The notes: generated by a model from the sequence alone, not told the origin. Positions 12,535 through 25,733 are shown, counted from the stretch's first letter. The stretch is 64,000 nt of DNA from Cricetomys ansorgei (GCA_026225945.1 JAMJFZ010002575.1:1709672-1773671); one strand, 5' to 3'. Translations and numbers: made by a program.

Positions 12535-13476
12535 ATGAAGCAAATGCCAGGAGAGAATGACTCTTTAGTGACTGAGTTTGTTTTTATGGGATTAACAGGC
12601 CAACCTGAGTTCCAGCTGCCCTTGTTTTTCATGTTCTTGCTGAACTATACAGTCACTGTGATGGGAAACTTGAGTTTAATGATTCTCATTTGTCTGGATT
12701 CACATCTTCACACCCCCATGTACTTTTTTCTGTTCAATTTGTCCTTTGTTGATTTCTGTTATTCTTTCGTCTGTACCCCTAAAATGCTGATGGATTTTGT
12801 TTCAGAGAAGAGCATCATCTCCTATACAGGATGCATGACTCAGCTATTTTTCTTTGGCTTTTTCGTTAATTCTGAGTGCTATGTTCTGACAGCCACGGCC
12901 TATGATCGCTATGTGGCCATCTGTAAGCCCTTGCTCTATGGCATCCTTATGTCTCCTAGAATGTGCTCCCTGCTGATGTTTGGGTCCTACTTGATGGGGT
13001 TTGCTAGTGCTATGGCCCACACTGGCTGCATGATTAGGCTCAGCTTTTGTGATTCCAACATTATCAACCATTACATTTGTGAAATCTTCCCCCTTCTACA
13101 GCTCTCCTGCAGTAGCACCTATGCCAATGAACTTGTGAGTTCTCTTATTGCCTGCATAGTTGTCATTGTTTCTGGCCTTGTTATCTTAACCTCATATGCT
13201 TCCATCCTTTTAAATATCACTCACATGTCGTCAGCCACAAGTTGGTCCAAAGCTGTGGGCACTTGTGGGTCTCACATCGTAACTGTTAGTCTATTCTATG
13301 GATCTGGGTTGCTTACGTATGTCAAACCAGCATCTGCTGAGTCTGTGGACCAGGGAAAATTTTTCTCAGTGCTTTACACTCTTGTGGTGCCCATGTTGAA
13401 TCCTCTCATTTATAGTCTCAGAAACAAGGATGTCAAACTTGCTGCAAAGAGAACCCTGAAGAGAATCACAAGCTGA
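12535..13476 (+). CDS. Olfactory receptor OR-1, family 8, intact
   Basis: Seven-transmembrane odorant receptor of 313 residues, expected in the cilia membrane of olfactory neurons and signalling through G-olf. N8-D-S is the N-terminal glycosylation sequon. TM1 has GN at 44-45, the first inner loop LHTPMY at 58-63, and the TM3 disulfide Cys is about residue 100. The end of TM3 reads [10 protein letters not shown], with Thr replacing the usual Met. TM6 has [10 protein letters not shown] and TM7 [12 protein letters not shown]. The start is the ATG at 12535, in frame with the receptor and close after the acceptor AG at 12525-12526. An earlier ATG at 12527 is out of frame, unlike the paralogs, and reads only three codons. 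The family call is strong. A subfamily (8B/8C-like) is not assigned. Confidence 0.95.
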   Translation: MKQMPGENDSLVTEFVFMGLTGQPEFQLPLFFMFLLNYTVTVMGNLSLMILICLDSHLHTPMYFFLFNLSFVDFCYSFVCTPKMLMDFVSEKSIISYTGCMTQLFFFGFFVNSECYVLTATAYDRYVAICKPLLYGILMSPRMCSLLMFGSYLMGFASAMAHTGCMIRLSFCDSNIINHYICEIFPLLQLSCSSTYANELVSSLIACIVVIVSGLVILTSYASILLNITHMSSATSWSKAVGTCGSHIVTVSLFYGSGLLTYVKPASAESVDQGKFFSVLYTLVVPMLNPLIYSLRNKDVKLAAKRTLKRITS

Positions 13477-13990
13477 ATGAACAGATGTTCTGCAGTCATT
13501 TCTGACTTTATTGCAGTGTCTTCTCACTTTTCTTCCTCATTATCTTTTTCTACTCTTCCTTTTTCACTTTCTTCATATTTTTCATCAGTATGTCAGAAGT
13601 TTTAGTATATCAAACACCCCCCTCCCCATACACACACATCATGAGCAGCCATGCTGCCTTGTAGGCCTTGTTTTGGGTTTGAGAGTCATCTATACTCCTA
13701 AGATTTTCCAACCTAATCTTCATTACCTGTTCCAGATGAAAATTTTTGTCTGGCATATTTCCATATTTAAAGATAATACTATTTTGTATTTTTTCTTCTG
13801 TATCCCCTCTTTTAAAATAAATCCATGAAACTGTGTTGAGTCCTAGGAATTACACCTAGGAAGCTAAGCTTCCAACATTGTACAATGCACCCTGAATTTC
13901 ATCTGTGGATTATTTTTAAGGTAAATATTTATTTTTAAAAGAATAGTATTTATGCAAAGAAGAATGAAAAGAAATAGAGTTGCAAAGAAA
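13477..13990 (+). other. OR-1 3' flank / probable 3' UTR
   Basis: Pyrimidine-rich sequence that weakly resembles the 3' flanks of OR-2 and OR-4. A canonical AATAAA at 13816-13821, about 340 bases after the stop, is a candidate poly(A) signal. A 105-codon frame at 13511-13828 here is not a gene. Confidence 0.5.
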
Positions 13991-13994
13991 TAAA

Positions 13995-14795
13995 ATATTT
14001 GGAGATTTGTTTCAGTATGGGTTTTATTTAGGCAATCATATTGTTAAGATTTCATGGGTATATCTTTCTTGTCTTGTCTATAAGATACAATCTACCTACA
14101 GTGTTCTTATCTTCTGGTTCTTAAAGTCTGTCTAATCCCTCCACTGTGGTTGTCCCTGAGACTTTGGTGTAGAGATTGCATTGTACATGTAGCAGTTGGG
14201 GTTGGTATAAATTTCTCTGTATTTTGATCAATTAAATAATTCTGTAAGTGTTACCATCAGCTGATAAGGGGTAAAAGGAAAGAATATATACTTAGAATAC
14301 ATGTTATGCTTGGTAGTAGTGACACATGCCTTTAATCCTAGGACTCAGGAGACAGAGGCAGGCAGATCTCTGTGAGTTTGAGGCCAGCCTGGTTTACAGA
14401 GTGAGTTCTAGGTCAGTAAGAGTTACAACAAAGAAACCTGTCTCAAAAAGAAAAAAGAAAAAGAAAAAAATTAGTTAGAAATTATGTTGGCTTAGGAAAA
14501 TGGCAGCAGAAGTTTCTCTCTTATAATCTCTTCAACTAGATAGTTGGCTTACAGTACTAAGTATGAATTCCCTCTGATTAAAGCACTTTCAATCCATTTA
14601 AATAGGTGTTGCTTACTACCAAGATAAAACTGACATTATTGCACCATTGAGGATATCTTTCCAGGCCACATTTTGTGGTTCATAGGCTTTACAATTGTTA
14701 GAACTATTGATGTTTCTCCTATAGCTTGCGTAGCACCTACTGATACTATGAGAGCTAGTCTCTCTGAGAAACTAAAAGCAACCTACAAGAAAAAT
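13995..14795 (-). mobile_element. L1 3'-UTR remnant, antisense, split by a B1
   Basis: About 14040-14290 (tacagtgttcttatcttctg, then gttggggttggtataaat) and 14465-14790 (gttgcttactaccaagat, then tatgagagctagtctctctg) are consecutive parts of the same antisense L1 3'-UTR family seen at 57670-58870. The B1 at 14306-14462 separates them. Confidence 0.65.
14306..14462 (+). mobile_element. B1 SINE
   Basis: Typical B1: a tgcctttaatcctaggactc A-box region, aggcaggcagatctctgtga, gaggccagcctggtttacag and an A-rich tail with AAAAAG units. It is inserted in an antisense L1 3' UTR. Confidence 0.93.
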
Positions 14796-15240
14796 GTATA
14801 GCTTTGTGTGTCTATATTGAAAAAATCAGAAAAACTATAAATAAATGAATCAATGATGCAAGTCAACAATTTGGAAAAACTAGAACACAAATTTAGTCAA
14901 TAGGAAGGCATAATAAAATCCAGACCAGAAATTAAACAAATAGCGACCAATAAAATAATGCAAAGAATCAACAAATCTAAGAGCTGGTATTGGTTTTTGA
15001 GAAAATAAACAAGATTGACAAATCCTTTGCCTAATTAATAAAAATAACAAAATAAGATACTCACATAATCATAAATGAAGAAGGAAACATTAAAATAGAC
15101 AACAAAGAAATTCAGAACATTATAAGGGAATAATTTTAAAAAAGTCTTTATTCCACTAATATAGAAACCCTAAATAAAATGGATGAATTTTTATATTCAT
15201 CCACACTACCAAGATTACACCAGGAAAAGATCAGCAGCTT
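14796..15240 (+). mobile_element. L1 ORF2 fragment, sense
   Basis: A-rich sense-strand ORF2 text, for example gatgcaagtcaacaatttgg, agagctggtattggtttttg and aataaacaagattgacaaatcc. It corresponds to the region between endonuclease and RT. All frames are broken. Confidence 0.75.
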
Positions 15241-15245
15241 AACTA

Positions 15246-15255
15246 CACACACACA

Positions 15256-15292
<37 letters not shown>
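15246..15292. repeat. (CA)n microsatellite
   Basis: About 23 CA units with one TA interruption, directly after the L1 fragment. Confidence 0.97.
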
Positions 15293-15293
<1 letters not shown>

Positions 15294-15299
15294 GAAATC

Positions 15300-17424
15300 A
15301 GTAATAAAAACCTTCGAGTGAAAAGGACACAGGTTCCGATGGATTCAAATATTTGAATTGTCTCCTATTTATAACTTAAACAATCTTACTTCTTTGTATA
15401 TTGATTTAAGCAAATTATGAATTAGGTTTCAGTATTTGAAACAAGCATTTACCTGTTTTATACTGAAACTATTCATACCACACCAAGAATTTTAATGAAC
15501 TGAAATTGAAGATTGGTCTTATGATCAATAATAGAAACATAAATATCTTACAATATTTGTAGAACTCAAGAGGCACAAAGATGAAATGGTATGATATGAA
15601 CATCCATGTTTGCACCTGATTGGTTTTTAGCTGTATTTTATCAATGCCAGATAATTTCTTTCAGGTTTTAGAAGGGGACCTAGAGTAAGTCAGAATATTA
15701 TTTCTAGACATCTATGTTCTATTCCAGCTTTATACCTCCGAATGGACAAGAATGTGGATGAATAGGTGTTTTAATGCAATATCAGAGATCAAATTGATGC
15801 TATTAAAATGTACTCTATTTGTCCATCAACAATTCTTACAAGCCCTTTGAGTATCACCTTGCTAAAAATGTCAAACACTACAAACTTTTGTGCACACTGT
15901 TATTAATAAATATATTTATAAAGCATTCGAAATTTTATTTGATGACAATTTACATATACTAACATGCTCAAAAATTATTCAGCTTTTGAATTTTCTTATA
16001 AATATATGTGCTTATTATCATCCCCAGCATATCATCCCAATAAGAAGGTATACAATTTCCATAAGTTTTCTTATGTTCTTTTCTCACGTTCATTATAATC
16101 AGTCTCCATGTTCATCAGTGACGAGAGGTAAATATTTGTTTGGTTCCTATTATCTTAGCACAATCTTAGTTATTCTTTAAAATCTTATTAGTAAAATTGG
16201 GTTAATTATGTGGTTTTGTGTTTTGTCTACTGTTTTTATTTTGATTTTCAGCTATGCTTGTGACTATATCAACATTATTTGCTGAGGAAAATCCTTTTTA
16301 AAATATTTTAATATATTAATTTAAAATATTTTTATTAATTTATTTATTCTATTGTATTAGAGATTGGGCTAGAACATATACTTCAATGGACAATGGCATT
16401 CAAGATGTTCTGTGCACTTATGAAGTCATTTCTGTTGAACACATTTTTATATATTTGTACATATTATATACACAGACCATGGCATTTACTCATTACATGT
16501 TACATGCATGTGTGAGTTGATTAGAAAAATTATATGAATTTTCTAAAGTAGTTGAATAATCATACTAGCATAATATTGTGTGTGTTGGAGAGAGGGGGGA
16601 GTTTCCAGATGCTTCACATCTGCATATAGTCTCTCCAATCTTACTAATTTTAACCACTCTGGTACATATAGTATGTCATTGCCTTCTTTTACATTGTCCT
16701 TAGAAAAAACAATATTTCAAATACTTTTTTTTCAGTCTATTTTTCAAGCTGTACTGCTTCATGGGGACGTAAACTAGAATATTCACTATTTACACAGATT
16801 AGAAGAATGAAATGCAGATATTTTTGTTGGCAGATGTGATTATAGTGTAGAAAACCTTAAGTAGTCAATGAGAACGAGAATAACTTCAGTCAATGTTAAG
16901 CAAAAATCATAGGGTACTAAGTTAATATATAAAATTCAGTTGCTAAGAACAATGGACATTTTGAAATTCAAATTGAAAACATGATGTCATTTTTTTAGGA
17001 CAAAGGGAGAAATTGTAATTCTTTGTCTTATGGACCCCAAACAGCACAAAAAACCACAATCAGGTCTTATTACTCTATACTCACATGCTAGTTTCCACGG
17101 AGAGAGGCATTGCTAATGCCTTGCTTCTTCTGCAATGCTCTTGGACCTTGTCACCATGTATCTCACAAACACATACATTGTTATATGTCAGGGAGTGAAT
17201 GGGTCACAAAGGAATAATAAGGATGATGGTACGATTGAAGTTGTATATTAAGCTGAGTTTGAAGGAGTTAATTATATTTGAAATCTAAAGTACAGGAAGA
17301 TCAATTACAATGTTTTCCTTATAAATTAGTTAAGCTGAACGTGCTGGGTATATGGTATATAAACAGAACGAGTACATAATTACAAATGATCTCAAATCAC
17401 ATTATTAACGTGGCTACAAGTCAG
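15300..17424. other. Intergenic, no gene recognised
   Basis: Two kilobases of AT-rich sequence. A 96-codon frame at 15890-16180 and a 65-codon one at 16580-16777 show no receptor or other motif. An AT-only run lies around 16290-16350. Confidence 0.55.
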
Positions 17425-18380
17425 GTAAAAGTTTTATTTCTGAAGGCAAGCTTTAAACAGCATTTCTTAGAAAAGTCATCCCAACCGAAAACAATAGAAA
17501 CTCTCATTCATTGCTGCTGTTGTTGATGTGGATGTTGATGTTGATCCACCAGATGTGAATGTTAATTCAGAGGACAGTCTACTCTTTTGTTTAATTAAAT
17601 CACTGGTTATAGACCAGAGCCCTGGAGCTCTAGAGTATTTTGGCCTCTTTTTAATCTAGTCTTAATCCTTAAAATGGAAGGCTTCAGCCTTAGCCTTCTG
17701 AGAGCTTCTGCTGACTGAGCCACTCTGACTAGCTCCTTCTAAACTTGCTTCTGGTTCAACTCACTCTCTGTTCTGGGCATCTTCTTCCAAGCTCTGCAGT
17801 ATCTCTGTGTCTCTTCCTGAGCTCTTACTGCTCCATCCTATCTCTGTAACTGCTTCAAATGACTTCAGTAACGTGTAGCTCCTCTGTAACTGACTCTTCA
17901 ACTGACTCTTCTATCTGCTTCTGTTAACTGACTCTTAACTATTAACTGAATCTTCAGCCTACTACTCAACTGAGTCCTTTAACTAACTCTTCTTACCGAC
18001 TGCTTCACAACTCACTCCTTAAATTCTATGTGACTCTCCTTAACTGAACTGAAAGCCCATCTTTTCTCATGAGTCTTGGGGATGTCCTTACTCTACTAAC
18101 TCTTCTGATGATTCGTCACTTTGTCTGCCATTCACTCTGACTCATCTCAGATGTCACTTCTTGTGTAACACTGATTTCTTTTGAGTTCTGCTTCCTGTGT
18201 CTGCTTCCACTATTTTTTTTTTCCTAGGGATTAAAGACATGGACCACCATTGCCTTCTGAATACTGGATTAAAGGTGGTTCTACATTCCATCAAGACCAC
18301 ACAGGCCTCTGAATGTAGCCCCTGGAATTTAGACCCTAGATTTCACACAGGGCTATTCCTCTACACATTGCTAGCATGAA
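17425..18380 (-). repeat. ~1 kb rodent repeat, left arm of an inverted pair
   Basis: CT/AC-rich tract built of irregular actgactctt-like units. Its reverse complement matches the block at 23290-24380. For example, tctgactcatctcagatgtc near 18137 is the complement of gacatccgagatgactcaga near 23760. It also includes a cctttaatccc-like SINE-derived end. I do not assign a family name. Confidence 0.75.
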
Positions 18381-19075
18381 TAAAAATGGTGGATACAGTG
18401 GAAGAAAACTTGGCAGTTTCTAATAGTCATAAGAAGAATAGCTTTATCTTGAAGTCTATCTGTTTCTAGCTATTTATTATTAAGTGATCTGAACAAAGTG
18501 TTCCACAACAAACTGACATGTGAATGTTTGTAGAAGGTTTCGTCATGTTTATCAAAAGATGAAAGAGACAAGATCTTCATCTCAAGATAAGAGGACAAAT
18601 AAACTGTATACATGCATACAAGGAAAATTTAGCTCTAAAGTTCTCAAAAGCCATGGTGAGTCAAATTTTATAGTGTTAAGTGAAAACTATAGTCTACAAA
18701 GACTCTACCAGATATTCTGATATATGACATTCTGCAAAACTATAGACAATAAAAGTAAAATTATATATAATAACACTTTCTGCAATGGCTAGAGTTTGGG
18801 AGGAAGTAGAAGGAAGAAATAAGAAAGCAAGAACATTTGAGTATTAAAACTATTACAGATAGTACATTAATGGTGGAAACCTGACACTGTTATTGTTTAA
18901 ACATCCATGGAAATTTTCATCACAGAGTGAATCTTATCTATGTATAAATTTTAAATGGTTAATGTGGGTTTCAAAAACATATGAAGTTATAAAGGATAGT
19001 AGAACTGAACTGCTAAAACACTGAACAATTTTATTGATTAGGAAAGGAGAATAAATTGTCTTATGTAGTTTGGAA
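18381..19075 (+). mobile_element. Possible ancient L1M 3' remnant
   Basis: Weak resemblance to mammalian-wide L1 3' ends (tatatgacattctgcaaaac near 18721, then a ggctagagtttgggaggaag block). It is strongly diverged. Confidence 0.4.
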
Positions 19076-19089
19076 AATTATTGAGATAT

Positions 19090-20465
19090 TTAAGAGTAAG
19101 GCTTAAAAAAACTCCATATAACTTCAAAACTAATCAAAAAGTGATAGGGAAGGACACTATATACTCATCAAACAACAAATATCCACCCAGAGAATATTGA
19201 TATTTTAAATATTGATACACCAAACACAGGGATATCCAAGTTCATAAAAGAAACACTACCACAGCTAAACTCACACCTTGACACTCTCATACCTCTCATA
19301 GTGATTATAGGTGACATTTATCCCACTTTCACCAATAGACAGGTCATCTGGACAAAACTAAACAGAATTCCTATAGATATCATTATGTCATCATAAATGA
19401 AATGGATCAAGCAGATATTTACAGAACATTTAAGCCAAATACAAAAGAATATATTTTCCTCTTAGCAGTTCCTGGAACTTTCTCCCAAACTTACCACATA
19501 CATGGATGCAAAGCAAGTCTCAAAAGCTATAAGAAAATTGGAATACCACCGTTTATCCTATCTGATCACTGTGGATCAAAATTGGATATCAACAACAAGA
19601 GAAACAAAAGAAAGTATACAAACTCATGGAAACTGAAAACCTCCTTACCAAATGAAAAAAATTAGTCAAAACAGAAATTAATAAGGAAATATAAAACTTT
19701 TTAGAATTGAATGAAAATGAAAACAACATACCCAAAGACAATGGGAGGTGTGTTCACAGCACTATATGTCTTTATTAAAAAATTTTGGAGAGATTTCAAA
19801 TTAACAACTTACAGGCAAATCTACAATGTCTAGAAAAAAAGAAGAAAAAACATACAAAATGAGTAGAGGTAAGAAATAACTAGACTTAGGGCTAAAATCA
19901 ATAAAACAGGAACAAACAAAAAGCAATCCAAAGAATTAAGGGCATGAATAATTAGTTCTTTGAGAAAATCAATAAGATTGATAAATCCTTAGCCAAATTA
20001 ATTAAAAGATAGAGAGATAAGATCAAAATTAATAAAATTAGAAATAGAACACATCACAACAGATATCAAGGAAATACAGAGAATCATAAGGTCATGTTTT
20101 ATTGGTACTCCACCAAATTGGAGAACCAAAAAAAATGTTAAATCAAGACCAGATAAGCAATTTAAATGGATCCATAATCCTTAGAGAAATAGAAGGAGTA
20201 ATTAAAATCTACCAAGGAAAAAGCCCAGGACCAGGAGTATTTAATGCAGAATTTTACCAAATCTTCAAGGAAGAATAAATGCCAATAGTCCCCAAGTTAT
20301 TACATAAAATAGATCCTGAAGGAATATTGCCTAATTCTCTCTCTAATGTCTTATTTACCTTAATATTTAAACTACAACATGATCCAACAAAGAAAGAAAA
20401 TTGTAGACTAATTTCCCTTATGAACATACATGAAAAAACTTCAATAAAATACTTGTAAATGTGTA
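19090..20465 (+). mobile_element. L1 ORF2 fragment, sense (endonuclease to RT start)
   Basis: 19402-19665 is an 87-codon open stretch of the endonuclease domain, with DIYRTFKPNTKEYIF and the SDH motif holding the catalytic His. A lysine- and asparagine-rich linker follows to about 20250. The stretch near 20400 encodes NCRLISLMNIHEKT, the start of the RT region. Stops at several sites make it inactive, and there is no 3' end. Confidence 0.85.
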
Positions 20466-20530
20466 ACATCTTTCTATCCTGAAATTAATGAAGTTTATAT
20501 TATCAGGACATAGCTCACATGCTTGTGTAT

Positions 20531-20544
20531 ATGTGTGTGTGTAC

Positions 20545-20577
<33 letters not shown>

Positions 20578-20580
20578 TGT
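20531..20580. repeat. (TG)n microsatellite
   Basis: TG repeat with TA and AC interruptions, adjoining the end of the L1 fragment. Confidence 0.95.
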
Positions 20581-21207
20581 TCATTCCTGTGTATGTATTT
20601 CTAAATTAACTTATCTTCAAACTGTCCTTTCTACTGGCTGTAGTTAAAATCTTTTACAATAAAAGAAGACTCTCAGGATGTTTCTTGTGTTATATTTATG
20701 TTGTGCATGTCAGAAAGCTCATGATAACACATCAGCCACCAGCCCATACCATAACATATGGTCTGTCTTTTATAATGCACAATATGCATGGCCAGTATTC
20801 ACAGATAGTGTGCTTGACTTAAGAAAAGCATACCCAAGAATAGTTTTAGCCACCATCTTTCATCTGAGTTAAGTGTTGTAAACTGAAGTTCCAAGAAAAA
20901 GTTGCACCTGTTTAAAGATTCTATATGACTGGCACACTTACTAAAACTTACTATATTGTGGAAAGCTGCTAAGTTTCCAGTCCAGAGATATATTATCTTG
21001 GTACACCTTTATACCCTTTAATATTTATTTCTTTTTCATGACTTGTTCATGACATTCTTGGGAATAGTACTAAAGCAAGAGAGGTACTTATGATGCTCTT
21101 CTTACAGAGAGCTGGCATTTTCCTGGGACTTGGATAAGAAGGAGTACGGAATTAATGTTTAATGCACATATACTTTTAGTTTTACAAGATCAAAATGTTT
21201 TGGAGAT
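20581..21207. other. Intergenic, nothing recognised
   Basis: No gene, SINE or clear LINE seen. A 64-codon frame at 20678-20872 has no motif. Confidence 0.5.
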
Positions 21208-21620
21208 GGGCAGTGTATTAGCCACTTTCTGTTACTGTCATAAAATATCATGCTCCAGACAACATATAGAAAGAAAAATTTATCTTAGCTTATCATTCCA
21301 GACATTTAGTGTCCATAATGGTGGGGCAGAATGGCAGTAAGTGTCAGGTGTCATAGATGTATCAGGAAGCTGAAAGCTCACATCTCCAAACTGTAAGAAA
21401 CAAAAAGAGCAAACCAAATAAGCAAGAGTTGTAATTACAAAGCCCATTTGCAGTGACATAGTTCCTACAACAATGCCACATCATGTAATCTTCCAAAAAT
21501 AGTGCCACCAACTAGGGACTGGGTGAAATTTCTCATTTAAAGCAACACATAACCCTCATTTCAAGGAAGTTAATGCAGGAACCCAGGCAGATAGTAACCA
21601 TCACACTTACAATCAAGAAT
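21208..21620 (+). mobile_element. Rodent interspersed repeat (family not assigned)
   Basis: Resembles a common murid repeat type. It opens with gttactgtcataaaatatcatg, has a central aagcccatttgcagtgacat and a later atagtgccaccaactaggga. A related, more degraded copy may lie at 47940-48260. Confidence 0.5.
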
Positions 21621-23289
21621 AAAGAGAATAAACACATCATAGCTTCCTGGCTTACTCTCAGGTAGCTTCCTTCTCTTTTACACTGCTCAAGACACCCTGC
21701 TGCCCCGAATGAGCTTGTCTTCCTTTCAAATAACAATCAAGACAATCCATCATAGATATGCCCACTGGCCAGCATAATCTAGGAAATTCCTTCTTAAGAC
21801 TTGTTCCTCAGATAGCTCTAAGTTGTATCAGGTAAAGTTAAGGCTAACCAACACAGAGGTGGATATGGATAAAATACATGTTATACATGTGTGAAGTGTT
21901 AAAGAGTAAAAATAATCAACTTAAAAAAATCAAAAATGTATACTTTGATTAAAAGGATTCAATATAAAATTTTCAATGTAAAAACCCTCATAATTGGCAT
22001 AATATCTTTCTGCTTTGTATCTTATCTATATTTCACACCTAAAATGTGAAAATTAGCATTGCATATGTATGCCATTTATTATAATGTCACAATTCATCAT
22101 GAATGTTCTAAAAATTAACCACAACAACAATCTTTTATTTTCGACACCATGCATACTTATAAGTATACATTTAAATATAATTAGGCTTAATTTTTTTCTT
22201 TAAAATTTATTCTATTTTGTATCTAGTTTTCAATTGGTTAAGAAATGAGAAACTTCTTGAAATTACTCCTCCCTGAAAAATCACTTAAATATATATGAAT
22301 CAAATATATTTACTTAAGCTATATTACAGATAAAGTTGCTAAGAATATGTGAAGGGACATATTCAATTTTTAATTACTACAATATCATCTAACCAAGGTT
22401 AACCATTATGAAATTTTAAGTCCATCTGAGTGATCAGTTTTTGTAAACTGTGGTGGTACCCCTCTAAGCAGAGTTTGGGTTTGCTTTCGCCAAAGATGTA
22501 CACTTGAATTTTAATTTTCCAAACCAAGATAATTAAATTACATAATTTTTTTAACAAAAGTAATATTTTCAAGAGTGAAGCTGGAGTTGTGGAAGTATTA
22601 CAGTTATATTCATGGAGGAAAAAGTCAACAAATCTGGATATTCTGTAAGACAAAAAGCATAGAAATATTTTTAAGAACAAAATGTTTATGTTTTATTTAG
22701 TTTATAGCTTAAACTCTGCAACTTTGTAGATCACCAAAAACAAATCCCTAAAATATGAAAAATCAACTGTGTCAGTAAACCATATTACTAGTCACAGGTT
22801 TACAAGGAATTGGTCATGGAATCAAGGCTTTCAAGAAAACATCAAAATTATCTTAGAAATGTGCTTCAGAAAGTAACTTTTCCTGCAACTTGCTAGCAAT
22901 TTCAAATTAGTGTTATTGAATAAACTGATTAAGGTTTCCCCACAATTATGTAATGGGTGAACATGCTTTCAGATTCACATGTGAAAACAGGTAGTACTTG
23001 TCTTTCTGCATCTATTGAAGTCACAGAAATAGAAAGTAGAATCATGTTTACCACAGGAGTTGGAATAGGGTAGAACAGGAATGATGCTAACCAGTTATAT
23101 ACTCCATGATCATATGGTATAATGTTTCCAAATTTGCTAAAAGAAGATTTCTAAACCCATAAATTATGATAAATATGTAAGTTGATGAATATATCAATTT
23201 GCATGATTTAGTCACTTTTATTTCCTTACATAATATATCCTGTTTACAGTTTCCTCTCTCTACTCCTTCTATTTCTTCCCTGTAGTGGA
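21621..23289. other. Intergenic, mostly nothing recognised
   Basis: AT-rich. About 22960-23110 resembles an ancient L1M 3' fragment (cagaaatagaaagtagaatc). No coding frame of interest. Confidence 0.5.
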
Positions 23290-24380
23290 ACATTAAATCT
23301 TTTAATCCAATGGCATGGCTGCTCTAGCAAAGGATTACCTTGAAAGGCCTGTGTGATAGACATTTGTTCTCTGATCTGGCAGCATGGCTGCTGTTGGATA
23401 GAAAGAGTGCTAGTACACGCCTTTAATCCCAACATAGCACCAGTCTCTAAGCTAACTCAGAAGACAATGGTAATACATGCATTTAATCCCAACGTTGCAC
23501 TCACTTTTATTCCCAGCACTGGGTATGTAAAAGGAAGCAGCTGGTTCATGGCTCTCAGTTAGTGGTTCTCAGTTCAAAGTTCATAGTCAGTTCAGAGTTC
23601 AGAGCAAAGCAGTAGAGATTGAGAAAATGGAAGGAGATTGAGTCAGATCATGCTAGTCAACTTAGAAACATAATATCAGAGGCAGAGTGAAGTACAAAAT
23701 GAGTACACACCTTTAATCCCAAGTCTGAGAGTGAATCAGAGTGAAGACTTGTCAGAGTGACATCCGAGATGACTCAGAGTGGAGAGCAGGCAAACTGACA
23801 AATCAATGGAAGAATTAGCAGAGTGAGTCAGAGTGAGGACATGCCCAACTCATGATATAAAAGAAGGCTCTTGGCTCAGAGTCTCAAGCACTCAGCTAGA
23901 GAATCAGTCAGATAAGACACAGAGGCAGTTCAACAGAAGGAATCAGTGTCAGAGAGGAAGAGTGAGTTTGGAAGAAAGAGTCAGCTAACAGTGAGAGATA
24001 GTTTGAACCCTAGCAGAGTAGTTTAGTCAGAGAAGTTGTGGAATCAGCCAGACTCAGAAGAGTTCAGTCAGAAACAGTCAGCCAGCTCAGAAGGTCAGTT
24101 TGAACCAGTCAGCTTGGAGAAGAGTTTGAGTCAGAACAGCGAATGAATTGAATCAGCCACCAGAAGTTGAGGTCAGTATAGATAAGTTCAGAAGGAGCTA
24201 GTCAGAGTGAATCAATCAACAGTAAGTCTCAGAGGCTGAAACATTCTAGGTTCAAGTTAGCAGATTAAATTGTACAGAGGCAGAAGCCTTCTAGGTCAAT
24301 CTAGGTTTAAGATTAGATTGCAAGGAGACAAAAATCCTCTAAGACCAGGGATTGAATTAGCAAATAATAAACTGTCCTCT
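23290..24380 (+). repeat. ~1 kb rodent repeat, right arm of an inverted pair
   Basis: AG-rich tract of irregular gtcagagtgag / cagtcagagaag units, starting with two cctttaatcccaacg-type SINE-derived segments at about 23420 and 23480. It is the reverse-complement counterpart of 17425-18380. Collinear landmarks include aggcctgtgtg at 23347 and agaagccttc-aggt near 24283. Confidence 0.75.
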
Positions 24381-25679
24381 GTCATAAGCCCATGAGAATA
24401 ATTAATAAAATATATGCCTACATCTACACCTATACCTTCCCACCTCCAATACCATCTGGATCCACTCACTTTATAATGTATATCTGTGTAACGTAACACA
24501 TAATCACATAAATTTTTTCAATGAAATTAAATGTAAGCTAAACATAATTTTTTATTCGTAATAATTTTTATAGAATAATAGAATAAAGGAATTTATAAAT
24601 TAACTACTAAATTTTTGACCAAGAATTACCAAGTGGTAGCTGTTTCTACTGTAAAGCAGGATATAGCAAACTATGCCCAGAAGCATATGTATAATTAATA
24701 ACAATAGATATATTATTTTAAAAATAAGCTAATACAAAAGAAAAGAGTTTATCCAAGGGGATATATTTTGAATATTTTGACACAATGAATATACCATTTT
24801 AAATATTCCACCAGCAGTTAGAACAAACATTAGCAGGAATATGGTAATGGCTCACAAACTCAGGATACAGGGCTGCAAAGAAGGGCAGGAGCTGCTGACC
24901 ACTACCCAGCTGTATCTTGCCTATTCTGAATGTCCCTGAAGGTTCAAACTCAATCATGAGGTTCCATGATGACCCATTAAACCAAAGGAAATATGATACT
25001 TACCAATAAAGAAGGCAGTTAGTGAGAAGCTAATATTTCTAGAAAAAATTGGTCTTAACCCCGTAGACTTACAAGAAAGTACACCTGAATAAAATGAGGA
25101 GATTAAAGAAACTAACAAAACAAGACACAGTGTACTTACTGCATTATCTGACTGGTCATATAGGGTATACATATTTTATTATGGATCAACTTCCTTTCTT
25201 TGTGAATATTCTTAGCTTTAAAGGAGAAATGATAAAACTGAAGATGATGTAGTCATGTTCCTTCAACTGCCTATGTTCAAACGTATGCTATATACATGTT
25301 CTGGACCTGACTTTGGATTTCTAAATTGTCACACATTGTGACCTCAGGAGTGGTGATGTTCATCTGTCTCACAACTGATGGACACAGTCTACATCTACTG
25401 TGAAGCATTGTGTTCTTCTGTGAAGAGGTCATTGTAAATCATTGAATCCCGGTGCCTACGAATTCTTAGAGGATTCCTGATTGTGCATGTTGATGTACTG
25501 ACTACTCACTTTGGGCTTTCTGATATTTATTCAAATTTCTGGAGAATTGTAATCTATGATCTAAGAAATAAATCCTTAACTTAATGGACTCAACAACCAA
25601 AACTGAAAAGAAATACTTATCTTACTTTGAATAAAATGCTACAAATATATCAGATTTAAAAATTCTATTGTATGTATGC
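24381..25679. other. Intergenic, nothing recognised
   Basis: No gene or confident repeat. Short frames on both strands have no motifs. Confidence 0.5.
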
Positions 25680-25688
25680 TGTGTGTGT

Positions 25689-25731
<43 letters not shown>
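25680..25731. repeat. (TG)n microsatellite
   Basis: About 25 TG units with one GG break. Minus-strand frames across it read as Thr-His repeats and are artefacts. Confidence 0.97.

Positions 25732-25733
<2 letters not shown>

Noticed and set aside
15890..16180. 96-codon frame with Ile/His-rich sequence
   Set aside because: AT-rich chance frame with no homologous motif. The region shows no OR or other gene signature.
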